DNA from: Paracoccaceae bacterium
GTDB taxonomy: Bacteria > Pseudomonadota > Alphaproteobacteria > Rhodobacterales > Rhodobacteraceae
Direction: 5' to 3'
Assembly: GCA_023134935.1 (NCBI GenBank)
Contig: JAGLUD010000378.1
Span: forward strand, 1 to 5,110
Length of the DNA stretch: 5,110 bases
The translations under genes were made by a program, and so were the position numbers. The notes beneath the pieces are model-generated. The model saw only the letters and a list, made by a program, of their open reading frames with translations, was not told the origin of the DNA and did no database searches. This document shows positions 1-5,110 of the stretch, in pieces (the first letter of the stretch is position 1; each line of letters opens with the position of its first letter).

Positions 1-57
1 TGCAACAGGTAATCGCAGAAAAACTCTCCGCTAGTTTTTCTGCGATTACCTGTTGCA
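1..57. repeat. Perfect 25-bp inverted repeat (hairpin)
   Basis: Bases 1-25 and 33-57 are exact reverse complements, separated by a 7-base loop (26-32, ctccgct). The arms begin tgcaacaggt and end acctgttgca. A perfect 25-bp arm is too long to be chance. No T-run follows the right arm and the stem is not GC-rich, so it is not a standard intrinsic terminator in the plus direction. It lies 54 bases before the first gene's start. It could be a regulatory dyad, a small repeat element, or a fold-back artefact, because the repeat starts at the very first base of the window. The sequence does not decide between these. Confidence 0.85.
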
Positions 58-97
58 CGCCGCCCCGCATTGGGCAAGTCTTGGTGCAACCAAATTC

Positions 98-104
98 AGG
101 AGGG
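98..104 (+). promoter_or_regulatory. Ribosome binding site of the FAH-family gene
   Basis: AGGAGGG lies 7 bases before the ATG at 112. It is the strongest Shine-Dalgarno sequence in the window and decides the start: the in-frame ATG at 70 would put this site inside the coding region and add 14 residues that do not resemble the family's N-terminus. A small dyad (ttggt/accaa around gca, 81-93) sits just upstream. I see no convincing -35/-10 pair in 58-97, so the promoter may lie further upstream. Confidence 0.8.
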
Positions 105-111
105 CACTGCC

Positions 112-954
112 ATGAGATTTCTACGTTACGGGCCAAAAGGTCAGGAAAAACCGGGATGTCTAGACGCAGACGGCAATATTCGCGATCTGTCGATGGCGAT
201 AAGTGATTTCACCGGGGATACTGTTTCGTTGGCTGAAATGGACCGCCTTAAAGCATTGAACCCAGAAGCGTTGCCTCTGGTCGAGGGTACCCCACGGTTG
301 GGTTCCTGCCTTGCAGACGTCCCGAATTTCTATTGCATTGGCCTGAATTATGCCAAGCACGCCGTTGAATCCGGTATGGATATCCCCAAAGAACCAATCC
401 TGTTTTCCAAGGCTTCCAGCGCTCTTTCCGGCCCGTTTGATCCGGTTCTGATCCCGCGCAATTCCACCAAAACCGATTGGGAAGTGGAGCTGGGCGTCGT
501 CATCGGCAAGACGGCCTCCTACGTGTCCGAAAAAAATGCGCTGTCCTACGTGGCGGGGTATTGTACCATCAACGACGTGTCCGAACGCGCCTTCCAGATC
601 GAGCGCGGCGGCCAGTGGATAAAGGGCAAGTCTGCCCCAACTTTCGGACCAGTCGGTCCGTATCTGGTGACGGCAGATGAAATTTCCGACCCGCAGGGCC
701 TATCGCTTTCATTGCGGTTGAATGGCGATGTGATGCAAAATTCCTCTACCAGCGATATGGTGTTCAGCGTGGCTGAAATCATCTCCCATATGTCTCAATT
801 CATGGAGCTACGCCCCGGTGATATCATCGCAACAGGCACGCCCGAAGGTGTCGGCGCGGGGCTAAAACCCCAACGTTTCCTGAAAGCTGGCGACGTGATG
901 GAGTTGGAGGTCGAAGGCCTCGGTACCCAAAGACAAACGGTCGATAACGCCTGA
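112..954 (+). CDS. Fumarylacetoacetate hydrolase (FAH) family protein
   Basis: A 280-residue cytosolic enzyme of the FAH superfamily, whose members hydrolyse, decarboxylate or isomerise 2-oxo or 2,4-dioxo acids using a divalent metal. The N-terminal part (1-70) is the variable cap. The catalytic domain (about 72-278) shows GLNYAKHAVE with His83 and Glu86, matching the His/Glu dyad of FAHD1-like enzymes. Metal ligands are Glu124 and Glu126 (DWEVELGVVIG) and Asp155 (NDVSER). Further marks are GGQWIKGKSAPTFGP at 167-180 and the closing TGTPEGVGAG at 241-250. The pattern resembles proteins annotated as 2,4-diketo-3-deoxy-rhamnonate hydrolase or ureidoglycolate lyase, but exact substrates in this family cannot be read from motifs. 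It starts at 112 because of the AGGAGGG at 98-104. Its stop overlaps the otnK start (TGATG, one base), so the two are co-translated. This links it to acid-sugar catabolism, although it has no known step in the tetronate pathway. Confidence 0.93.
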   Translation: MRFLRYGPKGQEKPGCLDADGNIRDLSMAISDFTGDTVSLAEMDRLKALNPEALPLVEGTPRLGSCLADVPNFYCIGLNYAKHAVESGMDIPKEPILFSKASSALSGPFDPVLIPRNSTKTDWEVELGVVIGKTASYVSEKNALSYVAGYCTINDVSERAFQIERGGQWIKGKSAPTFGPVGPYLVTADEISDPQGLSLSLRLNGDVMQNSSTSDMVFSVAEIISHMSQFMELRPGDIIATGTPEGVGAGLKPQRFLKAGDVMELEVEGLGTQRQTVDNA

Positions 955-2177
955 TGCTATTAGGTTGTATCGGCGACGATTTCACCGGCGCGTCTGACTT
1001 GGCCAATACGTTGGCCAAGGACGGCATGCAGGTGGCGTTGTTCAGCGGTATCCCTGATGAACCTTCGAATGCAGAGGCGGGCGTTGTCGCGCTAAAGTCC
1101 CGCACCATTGCGCCGGACGAGGCTGTCGCCCAATCGCTTGCGGCCCTTGAATGGTTGTTAGCGCAGGGATGCACCCAGATTTTCTTCAAGTATTGTTCGA
1201 CTTTTGACAGCACGGCGCACGGGAACATCGGTCCAGTTGCAGATGCTCTAGCAGATCGTCTGGGTGAAAATGCTGTGATCGTCTGTCCTGCGTTTCCGGC
1301 GACGGGGCGCACGGTTTATCAAGGTCATCTGTTTGTAAATGGACAGCCGTTGCACGAGTCCGGAATGGAAAACCACCCGCTAACCCCGATGACCGACCCT
1401 GATTTGCGGCGTTGGTTGAAACCGCAAGCAAAGCGGGACGTTGCGCACATTCCGGCAGAGATTGTGATGCAGGGCGCGAGTGCAATCGAACAAGCGTTGA
1501 GCGCCGTGACCGCCCCGTCACTTGTGGTTGTTGATGCTATTACGGACGTTAACCTTTTGGACATCGGAAAGGCGGCAAAAGGGCGCAAGCTGATTACCGG
1601 CGGGTCCGGTGTTGCCCTCGGGCTGCCCGCGAACTTCAAACTGACGGGTGGCGTGAAGGATTGGTCCGGCATCGCTGGCGCGGGTGCTATTCTGTCAGGT
1701 TCATGCTCTGCGGCTACGCGTGGACAGGTTCAGGCTTACGCAAAGAACCACCCAGCGTTTGAAATAACTGCGGACAGTGTGATGCAAAACGAAGTTACCG
1801 CGGAAACGATCGCTAACTGGATGCTAAAGAATATCGCGGCGACTCCATTGGCATATTCCTCGACCGATCCGGACACAGTTGCAGCCGCGCAGGCGAGATA
1901 CGGCGGCGATACCGTTGCCACAACAATCGAAACCCTTTTTGCAGCTATCGCCCAACTTTTGATCGCCGGAGGGGTGAAACGCCTCGTCACAGCGGGTGGC
2001 GAAACCTCCGGCGCGGTTGTCGAAGGGCTGGGTATCAAGGCCATGCAGGTTGGCCCTGAAATTGCGGCGGGAGTTCCTGCGATGCGGGCAGGTGACTTGG
2101 CGATCGCTTTGAAATCGGGTAACTTTGGCGAAGTAGATTTTTTCGAAACCGCCCTAAGAACACTGGACGTATCATGA
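954..2177 (+). CDS. otnK: 3-oxo-tetronate kinase (DUF1537 / four-carbon acid sugar kinase)
   Basis: A 407-residue cytosolic kinase that phosphorylates 3-oxo-tetronate at O4 with ATP in L-threonate/D-erythronate type catabolism. The N-terminal substrate domain (about 1-230) opens with GCIGDDFTGASDLANTLA (4-21), a hallmark of the family. It continues with FKYCSTFDSTAHGNIGP (78-94), CPAFPATGRTVYQGHLFVNG (111-130) and MENHPLTPMTDPDL (138-151). The C-terminal nucleotide-binding domain (about 243-400) has LSGSCSAATRGQ (248-259), AGGETSGAVVEGLGI (347-361) and KSGNFG near the end (387-392). The length is close to the family norm and no motif is missing. There is no strong Shine-Dalgarno before the ATG. 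The start overlaps the upstream stop by one base, which suggests translational coupling. Assignment to OtnK rather than D-threonate kinase (DtnK) rests on the neighbouring otnC and otnI, since DtnK operons carry a pdxA2 gene instead. Confidence 0.93.
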   Translation: MLLGCIGDDFTGASDLANTLAKDGMQVALFSGIPDEPSNAEAGVVALKSRTIAPDEAVAQSLAALEWLLAQGCTQIFFKYCSTFDSTAHGNIGPVADALADRLGENAVIVCPAFPATGRTVYQGHLFVNGQPLHESGMENHPLTPMTDPDLRRWLKPQAKRDVAHIPAEIVMQGASAIEQALSAVTAPSLVVVDAITDVNLLDIGKAAKGRKLITGGSGVALGLPANFKLTGGVKDWSGIAGAGAILSGSCSAATRGQVQAYAKNHPAFEITADSVMQNEVTAETIANWMLKNIAATPLAYSSTDPDTVAAAQARYGGDTVATTIETLFAAIAQLLIAGGVKRLVTAGGETSGAVVEGLGIKAMQVGPEIAAGVPAMRAGDLAIALKSGNFGEVDFFETALRTLDVS

Positions 2178-2824
2178 CGAGCGAAGCCACCCTACGTGAA
2201 CAGATTTGCACCCTCGCAAAGTCGATGTTTGATCGCGGATTGACCGGCGGTGCCTCTGGCAATATCTCGGCTCGATTGGTGGATGGCGGGTTGTTGGTTT
2301 CGCCCACCGGTTCCAGTTTCGGGACACTCGATCCGGCGCGTCTGTCGCATTTTGATGCGGGTGGGCGGCTTATCGGCGGCGATGTACCGACCAAGGAAAT
2401 GCCGCTGCATTCAGCATTTTACGACACGCGCAGCCAGACGGGGGCGGTGGTTCACTTGCATTCCACGCACTCCGTAGCGCTGTCTATGCTGCCCGATACA
2501 GACCCTGATAACGTGCTGCCACCGTTGACTGCCTATTCCGTGATGCGGTTGGGCAAGGTGAAACTGCTACCGTATTTCATGCCCGGCGACCCAGCGATGG
2601 GCGAGGCTGTACGTGGTTTGGCTGGCAAACGCGCAGCGGTTCTGTTGGCCAACCACGGGCCAGTGGTGGCCGGAAAAGATATCGAGGCGGCAGTGTACGC
2701 GATGGAAGAACTTGAAGAAACCGCCAAACTGGCGCTGATTACACGCGGTTGCAATCCGCAGATGTTAACTGCTGCACAAGTAAACGGCATCGTCGATAAA
2801 TTCGATGTGGAATGGGAGGCGTGA
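2174..2824 (+). CDS. otnC: 3-oxo-tetronate 4-phosphate decarboxylase (class II aldolase family)
   Basis: A 216-residue, zinc-dependent class II aldolase/adducin-family enzyme. OtnC members decarboxylate 3-oxo-tetronate 4-phosphate to dihydroxyacetone phosphate and CO2. Visible features in order: GLTGGASGNISARL (22-35) for phosphate binding, SPTGSSFG (43-50), catalytic Glu75 in PTKEMPLH, zinc ligands His94 and His96 in VVHLHSTHS, and third zinc ligand His161 in LLANHGPVVAGK. These match the Glu73/His92/His94/His155 pattern of L-fuculose-1-phosphate aldolase, so the active site is intact. The length is normal for the family. The start overlaps the otnK stop by four bases (ATGA), typical of coupled translation. 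By sequence alone it could be another pentulose or aldonate phosphate aldolase. The otnK-otnC-otnI order makes the tetronate role much the most likely. Confidence 0.92.
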   Translation: MTSEATLREQICTLAKSMFDRGLTGGASGNISARLVDGGLLVSPTGSSFGTLDPARLSHFDAGGRLIGGDVPTKEMPLHSAFYDTRSQTGAVVHLHSTHSVALSMLPDTDPDNVLPPLTAYSVMRLGKVKLLPYFMPGDPAMGEAVRGLAGKRAAVLLANHGPVVAGKDIEAAVYAMEELEETAKLALITRGCNPQMLTAAQVNGIVDKFDVEWEA

Positions 2825-3576
2825 TACGCTTTTCCGCCAACCTCGGGTTCTTGTGGACAGAACTGACCTTACCTGACGCGATACGTGCAGCGGCAAGCGC
2901 TGGGTTCGAGGCGGTGGAATGCCACTGGCCCTACAACACCGATCCGGCGTTGGTGAAAGCGGCGCTTGATGAAACCGGATTGCCAATGCTGGGTCTGAAC
3001 ACGGTGCGCGGCGACGGAAACGGACTGTCGGCGCTGGTGGGCCGCGAAACCGAAGCGCGGGCCGCAATTGATCAGGCTGTTGATTACGCAATCGCAATTG
3101 GCGCGCGCAACATCCATGTTATGGCGGGCTTTGCGTCTGGCGAGGCCGCGCATCAGACGTTTGTCGCAAACCTGAACTATGCACTTGCGCGGGTCGCAGG
3201 GCACGACATTGCGCTGCTGATCGAGCCGTTGAACCACCATGACGCCCCCGGATACTTCCTACAAACGGCAGATCAGGCGGCTGAGATTATCGCGGAAATT
3301 AACGATCCTAACCTGAAACTGATGTTTGACTGTTACCATTTGCAGATAATGCAGGGCGATATTTCCCGCCTTTTGGATCGTGTGTTGCCAATTATCGGGC
3401 ATATCCAGATCGCCGCCGTCCCAAGTCGAGCGGAACCGGACGAGGGCGAGTTAGATTACCGCCATATCCTGCAGCATATCGATATGATCGAATTCAAAGG
3501 GTTTATCGGCGCGGAATACCACCCGCGTAGCGATACCGAAGCAGGGTTGGGCTGGCGGCGTATCGCACCAAAATAG
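2812..3576 (+). CDS. otnI: 2-oxo-tetronate isomerase (hydroxypyruvate isomerase-like TIM barrel)
   Basis: A 254-residue sugar-isomerase-type TIM barrel (Hyi/OtnI family, AP-endonuclease-2 fold) that converts 2-oxo-tetronate to 3-oxo-tetronate, the substrate of OtnK. It opens with RFSANLGFLWTE (6-17), then GFEAVECHWPY (31-41). Metal and catalytic residues are visible: Glu138 in LIEPLNHHDAPGYFL, Asp173 and His176 in MFDCYHLQ, His197 and Gln199 in GHIQIAAVPSR, and Glu235 in GAEYHP. The two glutamates correspond to the catalytic pair of E. coli Hyi. The C-terminus TEAGLGW is typical. The start is uncertain. ATG at 2812 overlaps otnC by 13 bases. An in-frame GTG at 2821 forms a GTGA four-base overlap with the otnC stop and gives MIRFSANLG, closer to the usual family N-terminus, but the GGGAGG at 2814-2819 is then only one base away. 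It is the last gene of the operon. Confidence 0.91.
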   Translation: MGGVIRFSANLGFLWTELTLPDAIRAAASAGFEAVECHWPYNTDPALVKAALDETGLPMLGLNTVRGDGNGLSALVGRETEARAAIDQAVDYAIAIGARNIHVMAGFASGEAAHQTFVANLNYALARVAGHDIALLIEPLNHHDAPGYFLQTADQAAEIIAEINDPNLKLMFDCYHLQIMQGDISRLLDRVLPIIGHIQIAAVPSRAEPDEGELDYRHILQHIDMIEFKGFIGAEYHPRSDTEAGLGWRRIAPK

Positions 3577-3636
3577 AGCGTGCCATGCCGTTTTTCGCAA
3601 CTCCTTGCACGATCACCCATGCAGGCGTAGGCTTAA

Positions 3637-3648
3637 TAATATTATAGT
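3637..3648 (+). promoter_or_regulatory. Possible -10 region of the porin-like gene (weak)
   Basis: The otnI-porin gap (3577-3702) turns AT-rich around 3631-3648. It holds overlapping -10-like hexamers (TAATAT at 3637, TATTAT at 3640, TATAGT at 3643) and a 10-bp palindrome ataatattat (3636-3645). TTGCAC at 3605-3610 resembles a -35 box but lies 26 to 32 bases from these, too far for a normal sigma-70 spacing of about 17. A separate promoter here is likely from the change in gene type and composition, but its exact position is a guess. No terminator for the otn operon is evident in this gap. Confidence 0.3.
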
Positions 3649-3666
3649 CACTTAAGACACTTACTA

Positions 3667-3685
3667 GCGCAGAATTTTTCTGCGC
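3667..3685. repeat. 8-bp-arm inverted repeat in the porin leader
   Basis: gcgcagaa and ttctgcgc are perfect reverse complements around a ttt loop. The dyad ends 17 bases before the apparent ATG at 3703, so it would lie in the 5' leader if the promoter is near 3640. No T-run follows, so it is a poor plus-strand terminator. It could be an operator or a 5' hairpin that affects mRNA stability or translation. Its core tttttctgcg also occurs in the right arm of the repeat at 1-57. Confidence 0.6.
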
Positions 3686-3702
3686 CATGAAAAGAATTTA
3701 GC

Positions 3703-3749
3703 ATGTTGAAAAAATAACAGCCACAGCGGCGGCCACACTTTGCGCTGTC
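3703..3749 (+). other. Out-of-frame signal-peptide segment of the porin-like gene (frameshift at A6, 3709-3714)
   Basis: The ATG at 3703 reads ATG TTG AAA AAA TAA and stops after four codons. The frame of the downstream porin-like protein, read back through this segment without a start codon, encodes KITATAAATLCAVLVQAQS, which is plainly a signal peptide. With one more A in the A6 tract, or a -1 slip on it, the ATG would join this frame as MLKKITATAAATLCAVLVQA: a basic n-region, a hydrophobic core and a VQA signal-peptidase I site. The intact precursor would be 303 residues. Another short start (ATG at 3687, reading MKRI then TAG) is in the body frame but blocked by the stop at 3699-3701. The cause could be a sequencing error, a real mutation or slippage. 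Confidence 0.75.
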
Positions 3750-4613
3750 TTGGTTCAGGCACAATCGATGCCTACCGGAGTTTACACAGATGGTGGTGTC
3801 GAATTTGGGTATTATTACGAGTCCGGTTATGACGGTTTTAGCAGCCACACTGATTTGACCTTGGGATATTCAGGTTCTGGTGTAGGTAGTGCGCCAATTG
3901 GGTTTGAGCTGGGTATTGAATATTCCACACGAAATTTCGGTAGCAGTACCGAGGAAATGAGTATTAACGGAATCCTATTTTATGACTCCGCGTTTGGCCG
4001 TTTATCAGTAGGTACACCTAGTGTGGCTTTAGATGACTATCTCATGTCTCCACGTGCCCGCAAGACTGACGAGCTCGGATTTGTTCTTGGGTTTTACTCC
4101 CGCAGCTATACGGGATTCGTACGGACCTACATTGATGAACCAGTCTACGGAGTCCGGTTTGACGGAAGCACGAATGATGTAAATTACGGAATTTCCTATC
4201 ATACCACCGAGGATGGCAGCTTAGAGACGGTAACAGGTGGCGCAAGTTACAGTCGTGATAATTACGTAATTGCTGCGGGATTTGAACAGTTGTTTCCAAT
4301 TTCTCAAACGGGATTATATGGATCTGCCGAATTCGACTTCGGTCAGTATGGCGCGAATGTCTACGTGTCAAACGGCGGGCTTATTGATGCAAACTTTGCC
4401 GCGATTGAAGGGGAGTACAATCCAACGGACAGCCTAGAGTTGTTAGTGGGATTTTCCGCTGTTGAAGGTGCCGATACTTCACTGCTGTATGCAGAAGCTG
4501 AATATCGGTTCTTGGATGGGGGATATGCGGGCGTTAATCTAACGACCGACAGTGATTTCAGCTACACTGCATATGATGTCTACGCAGGGTGGCGGTATAG
4601 CTACGGCAGCTAA
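3750..4613 (+). CDS. Porin-like outer-membrane beta-barrel protein, 5' end frameshifted
   Basis: The only open start in frame is a TTG at 3750, giving 287 residues. This is almost certainly not the real start, because the signal peptide is encoded just upstream in the same frame (see 3703-3749). The mature part begins near QSMPTGVYTDGGVEFGYYY. It consists of alternating aromatic/hydrophobic and polar residues with many Gly, Tyr, Ser and Asp and no cysteine, typical of amphipathic beta-strands. Segments such as FGRLSVGTP (about 88-96) and the NYVIAAGFEQLF stretch resemble Rhodobacter-type porins, so a diffusion channel or related barrel in the outer membrane is likely. The C-terminus, WRYSYGS, ends two residues past the last aromatic residue, unlike the usual terminal Phe/Trp. 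GC is visibly lower than in the otn genes (26 of 60 bases in 3901-3960, against 37 of 60 in 2401-2460). Its substrate is unknown. It has its own leader and terminator, so it is probably not part of the otn operon. Confidence 0.72.
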   Translation: MVQAQSMPTGVYTDGGVEFGYYYESGYDGFSSHTDLTLGYSGSGVGSAPIGFELGIEYSTRNFGSSTEEMSINGILFYDSAFGRLSVGTPSVALDDYLMSPRARKTDELGFVLGFYSRSYTGFVRTYIDEPVYGVRFDGSTNDVNYGISYHTTEDGSLETVTGGASYSRDNYVIAAGFEQLFPISQTGLYGSAEFDFGQYGANVYVSNGGLIDANFAAIEGEYNPTDSLELLVGFSAVEGADTSLLYAEAEYRFLDGGYAGVNLTTDSDFSYTAYDVYAGWRYSYGS

Positions 4614-4629
4614 GCTTCAGTATATTAAC

Positions 4630-4661
4630 AAAGGCCGCTCTGAAAACGAGTGGCCTTTTTT
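4630..4661 (+). terminator. Rho-independent terminator after the porin-like gene
   Basis: AAGGCCGCTC (4631-4640) pairs with GAGTGGCCTT (4648-4657) through one G-U pair, around the loop tgaaaac. A T-run covers 4656-4661 and ttt follows at 4663. It starts 17 bases after the porin stop codon. On the minus strand the stem is followed by a weaker T-rich stretch (TTTGTTAATATA), so it may also end moaA transcription, whose stop is at 4668-4670. Confidence 0.92.
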
Positions 4662-4667
4662 GTTTGC

Positions 4668-5110
4668 TTACCCGCCAGTATGGCTCATGTGCCGTCGCAT
4701 CGCGCCTTGGACTTGTTGGCGGGAATAGTCGAAATCGTGCCCTTTGGGTTTGCGGGCAATCGCCGAGTTGATCGCATCGCGCAATGGTTGGTTGTCACCG
4801 GGGTGGTCGCGCAGAACTTTGCGCATATCGGCGTCATCCTCTTGGCCTAAGCACATATGTAACTGTCCACGACAATCTAGACGTACTCGGTTGCAGCTTT
4901 CGCAGAAATTATGGGTAAGCGGAGTGATAAAACCAACGCGTCCACCGGTTTCCTCGACACGGACATAATTTGCCGGGCCGCCAGTGTTCAACGGTATGTC
5001 GGTCAGAGTCCAACTTGTGGCGAGTTCAGCACGGACATCCTTAAGTGACCAGTATTGGTCACGGCGGTCCGCATCGCCCATGTCACCCATCGGCATGACC
5101 TCGATGAAGG
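4668..5110 (-). CDS. moaA: GTP 3',8-cyclase MoaA, C-terminal part (cut by window edge)
   Basis: The minus-strand reading frame is open from the right edge to the TAA at 4668-4670, and encodes the last 146 residues of MoaA. This radical-SAM enzyme converts GTP to 3',8-cyclo-7,8-dihydro-GTP, the first step of molybdenum cofactor synthesis. The visible part begins [12 protein letters not shown], the conserved strand near the end of the barrel. It contains [21 protein letters not shown] and the C-terminal 4Fe-4S motif [21 protein letters not shown], a C-X2-C-X13-C pattern that binds the substrate-side cluster. It ends HMSHTGG, with the double-glycine tail needed for catalysis. An additional Cys within the X13 spacer (RLDC) is not part of the usual ligand set. 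The radical-SAM CX3CX2C motif and the start lie beyond base 5110. The gene converges on the porin-like gene and shares its terminator region. It has no functional link to the otn operon. Confidence 0.96.
   Translation of the reverse strand, partial: FIEVMPMGDMGDADRRDQYWSLKDVRAELATSWTLTDIPLNTGGPANYVRVEETGGRVGFITPLTHNFCESCNRVRLDCRGQLHMCLGQEDDADMRKVLRDHPGDNQPLRDAINSAIARKPKGHDFDYSRQQVQGAMRRHMSHTGG

Noticed and set aside
70..111. Upstream ATG that would lengthen the FAH protein by 14 residues
   Set aside because: The strong AGGAGGG at 98-104 serves the ATG at 112, and the added residues do not look like a family N-terminus.
824..1312. Long minus-strand open frame opposite the FAH/otnK junction
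   Set aside because: It is a shadow of two clearly real plus-strand genes, with low-complexity Arg/Ser/Pro-rich translation and no recognisable motif.
3605..3648. TTGCAC ... TATTAT as a sigma-70 promoter pair
   Set aside because: The spacing is about 29 bases, too long. Only the AT-rich -10-like region was kept, at low confidence.
3577..3702. CRISPR, tRNA, riboswitch or small-RNA signal in the otnI-porin gap
   Set aside because: No repeated spacers, cloverleaf or recognised aptamer is visible. Only the AT-rich stretch and one dyad stand out.
4650..4850. Plus-strand open frame opposite moaA with a hydrophobic translation
   Set aside because: It begins inside the terminator stem and is antisense to the conserved MoaA C-terminus, so it is a shadow frame.
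5045..5062. Perfect inverted repeat gtgacca-gtat-tggtcac
   Set aside because: It lies inside the moaA coding region, encoding part of the DRRDQYWSL stretch. With 7-bp arms and no neighbouring start it is probably incidental.

Overview
The window looks like part of an alphaproteobacterial chromosome, most likely Rhodobacterales (Roseobacter-like). This is inferred from moderate GC in the catabolic genes, tightly overlapping genes, an alphaproteobacterial-type outer-membrane porin-like protein and the style of the MoaA sequence. No marker in the window fixes the genus.

Layout. Bases 1-57 are a perfect 25-bp inverted repeat lying exactly at the window edge. Bases 112-3576 hold four overlapping plus-strand genes: a fumarylacetoacetate hydrolase (FAH) family enzyme, then otnK, otnC and otnI. 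About 125 bp of AT-rich intergenic DNA follows, with an 8-bp-arm dyad. Next is a lower-GC outer-membrane beta-barrel (porin-like) gene whose signal-peptide start is out of frame with the body by one base, at an A6 tract. A strong intrinsic terminator (4630-4661) separates it from the convergent minus-strand 3' part of moaA (molybdenum cofactor biosynthesis), which runs off the right edge.

How the genes work together. OtnI, OtnK and OtnC form the lower branch of four-carbon acid-sugar (L-threonate / D-erythronate type) catabolism: 2-oxo-tetronate is isomerised to 3-oxo-tetronate, phosphorylated at O4, then decarboxylated to dihydroxyacetone phosphate. The NAD-dependent dehydrogenase that makes 2-oxo-tetronate is not in the window and may lie upstream. 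The FAH protein is the first gene seen in the run and overlaps otnK by one base. It keeps the metal ligands and the His/Glu dyad, so it is probably active, but it has no step in the textbook pathway.

I saw no clear new defence or mobile system. The items most worth a second look are the frameshifted or slippage-dependent start of the porin-like gene, the FAH enzyme embedded in a tetronate operon, and the long perfect hairpin at base 1.
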